Positions 20,529 to 30,251 of a DNA stretch of 64,000 bases are shown here, piece after piece. The translations under genes were made by a program, and so were the position numbers. The stretch comes from Phytophthora colocasiae. Its lineage: Eukaryota > Oomycota > Peronosporomycetes > Peronosporales > Peronosporaceae. The stretch is taken from contig JAGKQI010000052.1 of NCBI GenBank assembly GCA_018806915.1, positions 868,001 through 932,000 of the forward strand. Direction: 5' to 3'. How positions within the stretch are numbered: the first letter of the stretch is position 1; each line of letters begins with the position of its first letter. A model generated the notes under the pieces. The model searched no databases. It had not been told where the DNA came from and saw only the letters and a list, made by a program, of their open reading frames with translations.

Positions 20529-21817
20529 ATGACGGACGACGAGGACTCCACGACTTTACTGCTCTGTTTGAGTGAAGCGCTCATGAAGTACGAGAGGGAT
20601 GTGATGGCTGCGCAAGACGAGTTGTTTCAGCTCCTTCTGAAGGAGGTCTGGAAGGTTGCCATGCGATCCCAGCACTACCTCACAGTGCAGTGCCTCGACA
20701 AGCCGGTGGAATCTGCCTGGATGGCGCTGTATACGGCTGGCAACGACAAGAACTTCTTGAATGTGACGAGTTTGACCCGGTATGAGGCTATTCCCCCTTT
20801 TAAATATGCCGGTGTATCGCGCTAACTTGCTATTGATACAGTTCTGCATTTGCACAGTTGCTTGCTCGATTTGGACAATTCTACAGGATCCCACCACCGT
20901 CATCGAGAGGGAGACCCCCTAAGCTCCAGTACCTTCACCAAGTGCTGGGTCTAGTTCTGTGCTACTATGTGGGCTCCATGGAGAACTCCACGCTTTGTCT
21001 GTTGTTTGGAATGCCGCCTAGCACACTGTCACGTACTCTGAGAAGGGCCGAAAAGGCGTTGGCGACGGCGTTGGAAGGCTACAGGCCTGCTCGGATCGCG
21101 TGGCCATCACCTACCCGTCAAGTAGTGCTGGCTCGGATGGTAGAGGCCAGAGAACCCCTACTCAAACACACGTTTGGCTTTATCGACGGAAAAAACCTCC
21201 GGGTACGTTTACGGAGCTTTTGGTGTTTTTGTTATTTGTTATCTAACGCGTACTGATACTACTGGCAGGTTATGCAGCCATCCAACACAGACCTTCAGAA
21301 TGCCATGTACAATGGCTGGCTTCATGCAGTATTTGTCACTGGAACAATCTGCTTTGCGGCAGATGGCTGCATCATCTGGAGCCGCCACAATTGCCCTGGT
21401 TCCTGGAATGATGCCGATACGTCACTGGGTTTCCGCAACAAGCTTTTAGACCCCTCGTGCTGCCCAGACACCCGCATGAACGTGGTCTCCGACTCTGCAT
21501 TCCCGTGTTCAACTGAGCTGACCGGCCGCATTTTAACACCGCTGAAGGACGGAGATATTGATCGGATCTTGCCCGCTCTACGGAGTGCTGCCAGGACAAT
21601 GCACAACGCTATTACCTCCGTGCGTCAGGCCGCGGAGTGGGGTATGGGCAGCATCCAAAAGGTATACAGTCGCCTGAACCTCCCTCTGCCCTACGACCCT
21701 GATCTCCGAGGTCTACAGATTACCAACATGTTTCGCCTGGCAAATTACAGGGTAAGAACCGTTGGTATTTCTCAAATCCGAACCACCTTTAGCTGCGAAA
21801 TGGAGATGACAATTTGA
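20529..21817 (+). CDS. PIF/Harbinger-like DDE nuclease (transposase), three exons
   Basis: Best model: exons 20529-20779, 20842-21202 and 21269-21817, with introns of 62 and 66 bases. Both have GT-AG ends and preserve the frame. The protein has an N-terminal helical region (SLTRSAFAQLLARFGQFYRI across the first junction), a helix-turn-helix-like segment (MPPSTLSRTLRRAEKAL) and a DDE_Tnp_4/HARBI1-type catalytic domain: first Asp in FGFIDGKN, second in the NCPGSWNDAD context, then a C-terminal acidic residue in AEWGMGSIQ. The end reads VRTVGISQIRTTF, a plausible family terminus, so a possible third intron was rejected. Such nucleases usually work with a Myb-like partner, and one lies convergently at 22006-23268. 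Confidence 0.8.
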
Positions 21818-22005
21818 ACGGGTAAGTTTTGGCTGTATTAGTTGAGTTAACCGAGGCTCACATGAAATCGAACGCTACGTATGAAGGGACCTCGTTGTGA
21901 TCTGTTTGTTCCGGGTTTCGTCAGAGCTCTATAATACAGCACTTGCCAAGGAGCGTTTCGCTCGTGTTCATGAACATCTCTCGGCGCAAGGATGAGTGTC
22001 TTGCA
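21818..22005. other. Short convergent intergenic spacer
   Basis: 188 bases between the 3' ends of the DDE nuclease and the Myb-like gene. Nothing else was recognised. Confidence 0.5.
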
Positions 22006-23268
22006 CTAGGGTTTCTTCGTCAAGGCTCCAATAAGCATTGCCAGCTCTTGGGTACGAGCACGAGCGTCCTCACGGTCACGCCGAGCCCGTTCATCTCGAT
22101 CGGCATTCTCCTGGCGGCGACGCTCTTCAGCCTCCTTCTTCTCGACTCTGTAGCGCTCTTCACGGGCGGAAATTTCATCGCGGCGGCGCTTTTCTTCATC
22201 GGCACGGCGGGCATCTGCTTTCGCCTCGTTTTCCTCGCGAAGGAGAAGCATTATCTCTATCATGCTCCCCCCTAGGCTAGACGAAGCACTCTGGATCGAA
22301 GCCATATTCTGTCTGAGCGTTTCCGTTGCTTTTACGGCTCTGACACGCTTTGCTTTCGCGAAGCTAGCCTCGCGACTCTCCAGACCAACGTCGTCGGTGG
22401 ACCTCTTCGACTCCAGAATTGAGCGAAATGCGCGTAAATCGCCTCCTCCAAGGCGATTCGACGTAGACTGCATCGTGTAGCTACCACGATGCCCTGAATC
22501 TTCTCCAGCGTCCAGACGGGGTCCTTGTTTGTGCTTCGCGGACTTTGACTTGGCCGTTTTGATGATTGGTGCCTTCTTCAGCTCGCGTAACCCCGCCGAG
22601 CGCAGCGTACGCATTGATGCTCTTCCCGGAGTTGTGGCAAGCTGGGTGGGTGGTGCGAACGCCTCTAGGCCCTCCACCCCAACGCGAACATCAAAAGGCG
22701 ACTGCGTGTTGGCGCATGCAGCACCTTCGGTCAAGTGCGCAGTAATCTCCGTCGTGTCCGTCGAAGCCGCGGGTCCGGCGAAGGATGAGAACGACACACC
22801 GGTATGTGTGTCAACGCCGACAGCTACGCCACCACCTTCTCCACCACGATCAGGGAAGAGTGAGTCATCGGGATCGTAGTCGAAGCTGAAGTCAGGTTCA
22901 ATTGGTCGATTTTCTTCCTGGTCTTTATCGTCGCCGCCAGACTCGGCGTCACTATCTTCGTCGGCGCAGTCATCCATCTCGACGACGTTGGCTTTGTCAT
23001 CTATGGCTCGCTTGAGAACTTTTGCACGTTCGATATGAGGCGGGATGTTAGCCTTGCCGGTGGGCTTCCGCGTACTATAAAGGGCCTTGAATTTTCGGCG
23101 CAAACTGTCGAGGTCTCGCTCGACCCAACTGCGAGGACGCGTCGAGTTAAAGTCGCTTGCCAGTCGCTCCCATTCGTCCTTTCCGAGAGGCAGGAACTCT
23201 TCAACCAGGTCCAGCAGTCGGTTAATCTCGGTCATTTTGTAGTTAGCGCTCCCGGAGTTCTTGCCCAT
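22006..23268 (-). CDS. Myb/SANT-like DNA-binding protein with C-terminal coiled coil
   Basis: 420 residues from the ATG at 23268; an upstream in-frame ATG at 23340 would add 24 residues. The N-terminal domain (about residues 10-75) has the spaced tryptophans of a Myb/trihelix fold (KDEWERLA, RSWVERDLDSLRRKFKAL) and resembles the oomycete DUF6818-type proteins. An acidic segment (about 90-140) and a long disordered region follow. The C-terminal 90 residues are an Arg/Glu-rich coiled coil (EEKRRRDEISAREERY). It is convergent with the DDE nuclease. In PIF/Harbinger transposons a Myb-like partner carries the nuclease to DNA, so the pair may be one transposon's gene set. I could not find its terminal repeats. 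Confidence 0.72.
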   Translation of the reverse strand: MGKNSGSANYKMTEINRLLDLVEEFLPLGKDEWERLASDFNSTRPRSWVERDLDSLRRKFKALYSTRKPTGKANIPPHIERAKVLKRAIDDKANVVEMDDCADEDSDAESGGDDKDQEENRPIEPDFSFDYDPDDSLFPDRGGEGGGVAVGVDTHTGVSFSSFAGPAASTDTTEITAHLTEGAACANTQSPFDVRVGVEGLEAFAPPTQLATTPGRASMRTLRSAGLRELKKAPIIKTAKSKSAKHKQGPRLDAGEDSGHRGSYTMQSTSNRLGGGDLRAFRSILESKRSTDDVGLESREASFAKAKRVRAVKATETLRQNMASIQSASSSLGGSMIEIMLLLREENEAKADARRADEEKRRRDEISAREERYRVEKKEAEERRRQENADRDERARRDREDARARTQELAMLIGALTKKP

Positions 23269-23340
23269 GAGGTTGGAGTTGCTCGCGGTGCCAAAAAAAA
23301 GGCTTGGAAGGAGGGGTGCTGATTGCAAAGCAAAAGTCAA

Positions 23341-23706
23341 AGTGAGCGTCCCAAGTAAACGTCAGACTCGCCGTCGCCGGAGCTCAGTGCTTGTGATTGA
23401 AACGATACCTGGTCCAGCAGTTCACGGAACTGCATCAGAGTTGACGTCAATCTACAAGATTTAAAACCCCCACGCGCTTGCCAACCTCCCGGTGCCAACC
23501 TATGGTTTGCCTTCACACGATAGTCAGCAGTAAGTCTTTCACTCGAAGTTCAAGTTGCTACTCTCAAGCAATCTGACGTGAACAAGTATATTAAAAAGCA
23601 CACAAACGAACCAGATTCGAACCTCAACATGTCAGCCGTCGAACATCTGGCGCGGTCCTTCAACTTGACAGCTTCAATGACTTCATCTCGGCCGCTGACA
23701 GCATCG
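23341..23706. other. Intergenic between Myb-like and SET genes
   Basis: No supported gene. It includes the upstream region of the Myb-like gene and the 3' flank of the SET gene. Only short antisense frames are present. Confidence 0.5.
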
Positions 23707-24966
23707 CTAAGGGTCGCTACTGGCTTGGATGTCTCGATGACGGCAGCCAGCGCTTCGACAGCGGCACACGAACCATAAGTCGTCACCGTAGTCTGCGGTA
23801 ACTTCTTGTCCACGGCTAATGCGCTTGGTAGTAACCACGACCACCGTGGTTCGTCGCCCGTTCCCGACCTCGACGAACTTCGCGACTGGCTCGCAAGAGT
23901 GATTCACAAATCTCATGAGGCCCCCCATGCGCTCTGCGTTTATTGATACTCGGATGGGGTATTCAGGGCGCTCCGGGCGCTGCCTCATCACCAAGCGAAA
24001 GCCTGTGTTTCGTGGACGGACACTTCGGTTTATGCTTACGTGTTCCAGCTCGCCAAGGTATTGACCGACCACCATTCCCGGCTCGATGTCTTCAACCGCA
24101 GCCACAGCCAACGCAGACGTCCGAAGATTGCGAGCCAAGTACACCTTGTTAGACTCCCGAAGACCGTTGTCACACATGCCCTCGTACGGGCAACAGTTGT
24201 GGTTGCAGTACACATTCATGAGGGCATTGCGGCAAGTGTCAGCACGACACAGGTCTTGGCAGTTGCACGAGCCAAAGTGGGGGACCACAGGAAACACCGT
24301 CGCCATGGGGTTAAACTGCTCACGCAAGTGAGCAACGTTATGGGGCCAGCTGGCAGGAACGAGAATGTCCGGATTTTGATGAGAACGTTGTTTAGGTTCC
24401 GAATCCTTCATGTTTACAGCACGAATGCAACCACTCGGATTCGTGATCGGCTGTCCTTCGTGGTCACGAAGAAGACTGGGTCGAGCATACGGAGCCGCAC
24501 TCTCCCGGCGATTTCGACGATTCTGCAGACCTTTGGTGCGAGAACCCACCAGCGGTGCAGGTTTTGCCGTAGTCTTCAACATCACCGGCGAAGATCGTGG
24601 CGTCGTCTCCAGGATCACTGGCGAAGATGTCGTCGGACTGGTCACTTCTCGAGGCCGACGCGATGGGGATAGATACATCTCCGTCGTTGACGGAGATGAC
24701 GGCGCCTTATTGGTGTTACTTCTCGAGTAGCCGAGCTTCGTGAAACCCGGCGACATCCAAGGAGGCGTGGCGGTCCCAGTTGAAGAGGTGTCGTCCCAGT
24801 TCTTGTCGTCGCAGCACTTGTCGTCGTTACACTTTTGTGTGGGCGACTTGCTCTCAGGGTTCTGCATACGTGAAACGTTGGGCGGGGTGTTCTCGTCCTC
24901 GCTGTCCGAGGAGTCCTGGATGCACCGAAGCTTCCAGTGCAGTGCGGAATGCACAAGATGAACCAT
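23707..24966 (-). CDS. SET-domain protein lysine methyltransferase
   Basis: 419 residues. The N-terminal half is a Ser/Thr/Pro-rich region with no fold seen. A cysteine cluster (CNCQDLCRADTCRN through CNHNCCPYEGMCDN, about residues 232-275) resembles a pre-SET/AWS zinc module. The SET domain follows (about 280-400) with the signature RFVNHSCEP and the cofactor-site region EVTADYGDDLWFVC, then a post-SET Cys cluster (CRCRSAGC). These features predict transfer of methyl groups from S-adenosylmethionine to a lysine, probably histone. The specificity cannot be read from sequence. The gene appears intact and without introns. Confidence 0.85.
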   Translation of the reverse strand: MVHLVHSALHWKLRCIQDSSDSEDENTPPNVSRMQNPESKSPTQKCNDDKCCDDKNWDDTSSTGTATPPWMSPGFTKLGYSRSNTNKAPSSPSTTEMYLSPSRRPREVTSPTTSSPVILETTPRSSPVMLKTTAKPAPLVGSRTKGLQNRRNRRESAAPYARPSLLRDHEGQPITNPSGCIRAVNMKDSEPKQRSHQNPDILVPASWPHNVAHLREQFNPMATVFPVVPHFGSCNCQDLCRADTCRNALMNVYCNHNCCPYEGMCDNGLRESNKVYLARNLRTSALAVAAVEDIEPGMVVGQYLGELEHVSINRSVRPRNTGFRLVMRQRPERPEYPIRVSINAERMGGLMRFVNHSCEPVAKFVEVGNGRRTTVVVVTTKRISRGQEVTADYGDDLWFVCRCRSAGCRHRDIQASSDP

Positions 24967-24998
24967 GGCTGCAAGTGCAATAGTTTATTAACATTCAC

Positions 24999-25196
24999 GT
25001 ACTAAAAACAGTTTACAGTACCCACCTGTCACCTCCAGTGGCAGATTGTAGACTGAGCGCTTCCTCGCAAAGTCGCAAGAAAAGATATATGTCACTTCAG
25101 AGTGACGGTCGTAATTGAAGAGTGACGATCAACATATCCAATACAAATTTGAAGTAAAATGTTTAAGATAGCTACACGGCATATGAGTCTGTTTAT
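24999..25196. promoter_or_regulatory. Upstream region of SET gene
   Basis: An A/T-rich stretch between the SET gene start and the TIR element. No clear core promoter motif is visible. Confidence 0.3.
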
Positions 25197-25198
25197 TA

Positions 25199-26153
25199 GG
25201 GGGTGTCAGAATTGCAAAACTTGGTCCGAAAATCCCATGGGATTTCGCGCCAAAATCACATGGGATACCGGCCCGAAATAGCATGTGATTTCAAACGATG
25301 GGTTTCGGGGGTCTCAGAATTGAAGAGAATCACGCGTGCAAAAGCAATGTTGTTCGCAAAGGGAAGTTCTGCTGCGTGCGCGCAAGAAGCACACGTCCAT
25401 GCCGAAGGTCAGCGCGCGCCAGCATCTGACCGTGGAGATCGTAGACCTTCACGCAGTTGCGACGATAAGCTTAGAGATTGTGCTACGCTGTGAAGAGCTG
25501 TTTACTGAAGACGATTGACTTGTTGGTCGTTTGACGAATAAATGCTCCGCCATACATGTATTTCCAAACGCGGCCAACTTAGATATCTTAGGTGGGCCAC
25601 CAACCTTCGTCTTCCCACTGGCACCGTGAAGAGCTTCAAAGAAGGTCTTGTTCCACGATTATCTTGTAGTCGTCAGGCGTGAGATGAACTTTTGTTGCAT
25701 CATCTGCACTCGCCTTAACAGCACGCTTAACTCTAGTTCTTGCGTTGGTCTTCGTCATGGCTACACGCAAAGAGATAAGGCTTCCACGATGCGGTCCTTC
25801 AAGCATGAGAGTACTTACTGTGGTCGTTTGCCGTTGATAACCAGCACCTTGTATCCGCTGGGACTCTCCCAAGAAGGCGTGCCCCCTGTAGAGGATTGCA
25901 CACAGACGCGACGTGTGCTTTCTCGCGTTGCGCGACAGATCTTTCCCTTTCAAAATGAAAAGAGCAATTGACGAGATTTCCTTTTGGCGGATCACTTGTT
26001 TGATTTCCTAACTTCAGGCAAATCACCTACCTCTGGAGGTGGGTGATTTGACGAGGCGCTAAATCACATGCTATTTCGGGCCGATATCCCATGTGATTTT
26101 GGCGCGAAATCCCATGGGATTTTCGGACCAAGTTTTGCAATTCTGACACCCCC
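25199..26153. mobile_element. Non-autonomous DNA transposon with ~95-bp terminal inverted repeats
   Basis: 955 bp, bounded by GGGGGTGTCAGAATTGCAAAAC and its inverse, with a TA dinucleotide on both sides (25197-25198 and 26154-26155), as in Tc1/mariner-type insertions. Each arm carries three near-palindromic CATG-centred sites of pattern ATNNCATGNGAT spaced exactly 23 bases apart (CATG at 25236, 25259, 25282; and 26067, 26090, 26113). Inside are only short frames: a minus-strand one at 25636-25995 resembling no protein I know, and plus-strand shadows. It may be a deletion derivative of an autonomous element. Confidence 0.85.
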
Positions 26154-26180
26154 TATTTAGACGATTTTATCGTCTAAATA
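26154..26180. other. Perfect 12-bp inverted repeat
   Basis: TATTTAGACGAT, a TTT spacer and the exact complement. It begins at the TA that serves as the target duplication of the transposon to its left. It may have been the insertion target. Confidence 0.6.
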
Positions 26181-26479
26181 AAGTTTATTTGTTGAACTGG
26201 CATTCGGCTGTTGAGTCCACGTCAAAGAAGCAGGGAAAGAACGAGGAGAGTCTTGTGCCTCTGTCTGTCTCCATTCCAGCTTAAGATCGCTCGGTTTCGC
26301 AAATATCATTAGCCGCCAATCTAATGCTACAGAAAAATTTCACTCCATGGAACCCAAAGCGATCGTCACATCTCTTCTAGCGCTGGACACGATAATAAGC
26401 AGTGTTCTACTGTCTCAATCGATGTGCATGATTCTCGAACGCATCTGTATAGTAGGGTTAAGCGTTTTCAAGAAATATA
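26181..26479. other. Intergenic
   Basis: Nothing recognised. The open frame starting at 26347 does not resemble a signal peptide of the pseudogene it runs into. Confidence 0.4.
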
Positions 26480-26560
26480 GCCGATTCGATTTCAACAGGA
26501 GCTTCCGTGTCTGTCGTCAGTTCATCCTCGGTCTCTACGTCAACACTCTCAAGGAGAAAT
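26480..26560 (-). pseudogene. Tail-only relic of the SWEET gene, inverted
   Basis: On the minus strand the sequence gives TEDELTTDTEA, the acidic tail of the SWEET fragment at 10061-10110, followed by CCTGTTGAAATCGAAT from its 3' flank. A deletion of about 31 bases has removed the last codons and stop. It directly adjoins the transglutaminase-elicitor pseudogene in the opposite orientation, so this is a rearrangement joint. Confidence 0.6.
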
Positions 26561-26591
26561 ACGCGTCTGCTGCTGCTCTTCAGCTCCATGG

Positions 26592-28140
26592 GCGAGCAGC
26601 TACTGGGCCACATACAGGGACAGCATCAACTTCGTGTGGGCGGACGAGGAGGCTACTCGTCCATCCGAGAAATACGCCATGGCGTTCGGTAGATGTCACG
26701 GAATTCAAAAACAAGGTATCAGCTAACAACGGCATCGACGCGCACAAGAGTAGAGCTACGTGCTCCAGTAGAAACGACTGTGCAGCTACTAATGACGGCA
26801 GTGTGTGCGCAACGCGTGATGGTGCATCGACCGGCTACTGCATCCCAATGTGGTGGGGGATTTGCCACGCATGGGCACTCGCCGCTATCTTGGAGCACGA
26901 ACCGCGGTGCGACGTGGTGAAGAACGGCGTGACGTTCCGCGTGTTCGATATCATGGCGCTGGTCACTGATGTGTACGACGGCGCTGAGCTCAAAACGGTC
27001 TTTACTGGAGCGCGTTTCGATGGACCGGACACCCCGGCAGACACGGACCCGTACGGGCGATACAACAACGCTGCTCGTCGTGATCTGGGCCCTGGATACT
27101 TCAACATTGCCATTGCCAACATCATGGGCAAACAGCAGCAATCTTTCGTTGTGGACGTGACGGCAGGCGCAGAAGTGTGGAACCAGCCTGTGCGTTCCTA
27201 CGAGGTGCAGACGATGGAGCTCGTGGACGTTGCATCGGCGTCAAGGTTAAGGTTTTGAAGGATTCTCTATTTATGTTATTTAACTAACCATAGCGTTGCA
27301 TCGGCGTCAAACCAGTACTTTGGTATCCCGACGTACCCGTGGTGTACTTAGCATACCGTCAGAACTACGCTTAGTTTGATTTCTGAGGCGTATGAAGACG
27401 GGCCGCTTGTCTCCACTGGGGAACTGGATCAATTCACAACGTCGAATGGCTATGAGTACTTGCTGGAGCTGGATGCCAACTACGCTGTCATTGGCGGCGA
27501 ATGGGTCGGTAAATCGAAGCAGGATCACCCAGACTTCCTATGGTTTCCGACGGGCAAGCCGGATGCTTCTAGAGTTGTTCCCGGCACGAATTTGAGCTAT
27601 GAAGGAGCTGTTGGAATTGTCAGTGGCCTGTAACTCGCCCACAGATACCCTGGCTGAGACTCTGTCTGAAGTTCCGTTGACGCTAACCTCATCTTCGAGT
27701 GGCAGTGCAGGTGGAAATCCGACCACATCGAGTGGAAGTTCCAATAGCTCCAGCAGGAGACAATGGAACACCTATACATGGTCAAGGTAGTAGTGTTGGA
27801 ATCAACATTCCCACGAATGCTTTTGTGGAGCTTTCGGGCCGAAATGAAGACTATATCTTCATCTCCAGACACTCCAAGGAGCACAGGTGCTCAGACTCCT
27901 CATTACCCGCCAATTCCCCGAGTTCCAACTGGAAAGCTAACGCTATCGCAGGTCACTCCTGAGACTTTGAAGTCGCCGCCTAGCTCAACCTCCGGGACGC
28001 TTCCATCCGATGACCAACCGACTCCACGCCTGGGTACTCCAAGTATCGAGACGCCATCTCCTACAACACCGGACATTTCTCCAACGACCAAGTACGCCGA
28101 CCCCGGCCCCTACTTCACCTGTTGGGATGCCTGCTTCAAC
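26592..28140 (+). pseudogene. Transglutaminase elicitor (GP42-type, Pep-13-like), degraded
   Basis: The sequence follows the family in order: an FGRCHGIQ region (about 26680-26705), a disulfide-rich segment, the catalytic-Cys context WGICHAWA (about 26858-26880), VTFRVFDI, RRDLGPGYFNIA and VWNQPVRSYEVQT (27175-27213), the equivalent of the Pep-13 peptide recognised by plants. EDGPLVSTG, an HPDFLWFPTGKPD block and a Pro/Ser/Thr-rich C-terminal region follow. In the family it is a calcium-dependent cross-linking enzyme in the cell wall. This copy has a frameshift near 26716, a 66-base insertion at 27245-27310 with a stop, a TAG at about 27350 and a frameshift near 27605. No signal peptide was found. 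The 5' end adjoins an inverted SWEET relic. Confidence 0.88.
27228..27310 (+). repeat. 17-bp direct repeat flanking an intron-like insert
   Basis: CGTTGCATCGGCGTCAA occurs at 27228-27244 and 27294-27310, giving a net 66-base insertion in the elicitor pseudogene. The sequence between has a GTTAAG start (27246), a CTAAC branch-point-like motif and a CATAG end (27293). Removing 27246-27293 keeps the frame. Confidence 0.7.
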
Positions 28141-28276
28141 TTAGCCCGTTGTGCACTTTGTATGTTAAGTAAATGTAGACTCCAGCCAAAGCTGTGGTTT
28201 GGATCACTCGATTGTTATGCTCTTGCGAATAGAATCGTTCTCCATCCAACTAATTTAGGCACTTTGCATTTTTGAC

Positions 28277-29107
28277 ATGCAACACCCACGGGTGCGCAGT
28301 GACAACCCCATCGTGTTCTTGGACGTATCGATCGGGAGTAAAACTATGGGACGTCTGCTTATCGAGGTAAGCACCACGCATGTCTACTTATTCTCGTGAA
28401 TTACTCGCCATCTTTGTTGCACATACACTGTAGCTACGCGCTGACATTGTGCCTCGTACTGCTGAGAATTTCCGACGACTATGCACGGGTGAGACGACGG
28501 AGTCTCGAACAGGACGACGACGCCACTACGCGCGTTGGTAGGCTTCTCGGCTTGGTTTTAAGATGAATTTTAGATTTAACGGATGTTCAAATTGGTGCAG
28601 CCCATTCCATCGTGTCGTGAAGGACAAATTCTGCCAGTCTGGAGACTACGCTGTACATACACCCGAGTAGGATAACTCTTTCTTCTTACTAATAGTTCGT
28701 TGTGTTGCTTAAGAACCACGATGGGTCTGGCGGGGAGTGCACTTTTGATCAGAGCGTTCAAACAGACGAAAAGTTCGCTTTAGCTTCGACATTTGACGAT
28801 GAGAACTTCATTCTGCGCCACACTGGAGCTGGCGTGTTATCCATGGCTAATGCTGGCCCAGACTCCAACACCTGCCAGTTTTATCTGCATTTCTCCCCGG
28901 TAGGAAACAGAAGTTCATTCAGGTAATTATCTTGACTTTTGTTAACTGTAGCAACCAAGCTTCGACGGGAAGCACGTGGTCTTTGGATGCCTCGTGGACT
29001 CTGAAAGCTACGAAGTGCTGGAACAGATCAACGCCGTTGCAACTGATCGAGGAGACCCCAAACAACCTGTGAAGATCTCGAAATCCGGTCAACTATATCC
29101 TGTTTGA
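28277..29107 (+). CDS. Cyclophilin-type peptidyl-prolyl isomerase, five exons
   Basis: Model: exons 28277-28366, 28434-28537, 28601-28652, 28696-28899 and 28952-29107, giving 201 residues; all four introns are GT-AG and keep the frame. Conserved pieces are [36 protein letters not shown] (with the catalytic Arg of FHR), LSMANAGP and FDGKHVVFG. It catalyses cis-trans isomerisation of proline peptide bonds. The protein is divergent: the usual QGGD is QSGD, the FFI stretch reads FYLHFS, and the cyclosporin-site Trp before FDGKHVVFG is missing. No targeting signal is visible, so it is probably cytosolic or nuclear. The first ATG is a guess based on homologous start position. Confidence 0.82.
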
Positions 29108-29295
29108 GCTTTTCAACACTGAAGAAATTAAAACCATTTAGTAAACGAAATTGACTCCTATTTCATTCTCGTTTCCCCTCTCAATGCCAAAGGAAAGAAG
29201 GAAGAATCTGCCAGGGCGCGAATTCATTTCTGAAGACACAGCAAAACCCAGCTCAATTCTCCTTCACAACCACTAAAATGTCCTCAAAAGAACAC

Positions 29296-30251
29296 TTAGT
29301 TGTTGGCCTTCTTCTCCTTGAGCTCACGCTCCTCCAGGATGTTGAGCTTGACGCCCTTGCCCTTAGGCAGGGACACCCACGGGCGGGCCTCCTTGCCGAC
29401 AGCGAACACGTTGCCAAGACGCGTGGCAAAATCGTTGCCAGCCGAATCCTTGACGTGAGCAATGTTGAACGAACCCTGGTGTCTGTAAAACCATAAAAAC
29501 AGTCAAAACGTTAGAACATTTTGTTCGTAAAAAACAACATCTCAAAAGTAGAAGACATAGTCCTCCACTTTTTTTCAAAAAGAGAGTGATTCATAATGTG
29601 AAATAAAACCACCACACCCAGCTCGCAATGAGTCCAGAAGGTGTGTTCATACCTCTCAATGTGGTGCAGGATGCCGACACGGCCCGAGTTACGTCCGCGA
29701 GTGATGGTCACCAGGTTGCCCACCTCGAACTTGATGTGGTCCACAACCTTGCCCGTCTCCAGGTCAATCTTGACCGTGTCACCGACCTTGATGAGCGGGT
29801 CCGGGTAACGGATCGTGCGGCCGTCGTTAGTGGCAATGTAAGGAATAGCCTTCTTGGTGTACTCCTGACGGATGACCTTGGCGAGCTTGAACTTCTTCTC
29901 CTCGTCCGAGATGCGGTGCAGCACGAAGCGGCCCTTAGTGTCGTACATGAGACGGAACTGGTCGCCCGTCTTGGGCAGCTCCACGACGTCCATGAAACCA
30001 GCCGGGAAGTCCGGGTCCACACGGACCTTACCGTCCACCTTGACGCTCTTCTGCATGCAGATCATCGTCACCTCCTGCTTGGTCAAAGCGTACTTAAGAC
30101 GGTTGCGCAGGATGATGATGAGAGGCAGGCACTCGCGCAGCTTGTGCGGGCCCGAAGACGGACGCGGCGCCCAGATGCCGTCAAGCTTTCCAAGCATCCA
30201 GTGCTTAGGGGCGCTCATGCGCTTCAGGTGCTTACGGGGTCCACGAGGCAT
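29296..30251 (-). CDS. RPS4: 40S ribosomal protein S4 (eS4)
   Basis: Exon 1 is 30251-29653 and exon 2 is 29482-29296, with a 170-base GT-AG intron (29652-29483) that preserves the frame. The product is 261 residues, the normal length for eS4. It starts [12 protein letters not shown] and carries the S4-type RNA-binding segment, the central domain ([12 protein letters not shown]) and the KOW-like stretch [16 protein letters not shown]. It ends in a Lys-rich helix (KEKKANN). It is a structural protein of the small ribosomal subunit. The gene is intact, with strong codon bias toward G/C-ending codons, as expected for high expression. It is convergent with the cyclophilin gene, 188 bases apart. 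Confidence 0.96.

Noticed and set aside
21751..21796. Third intron (GTAAGA...TTTAG) in the DDE nuclease
   Set aside because: Reading through gives VRTVGISQIRTTF, which looks like a genuine family terminus; splicing would replace it with an unrelated short end.
22038..22879. Plus-strand hydrophobic frames opposite the Myb-like gene
   Set aside because: They are antisense to a long Arg/Glu-rich coiled coil, which produces Leu/Ser-rich shadows.
20391..23480. Terminal inverted repeats around the nuclease/Myb pair
   Set aside because: I could not find a convincing inverted match by eye on the two sides.
26347..26590. N-terminal codons of the frame at 26347 as the leader of the transglutaminase elicitor
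   Set aside because: The stretch covers the inverted SWEET relic and lacks a signal peptide.
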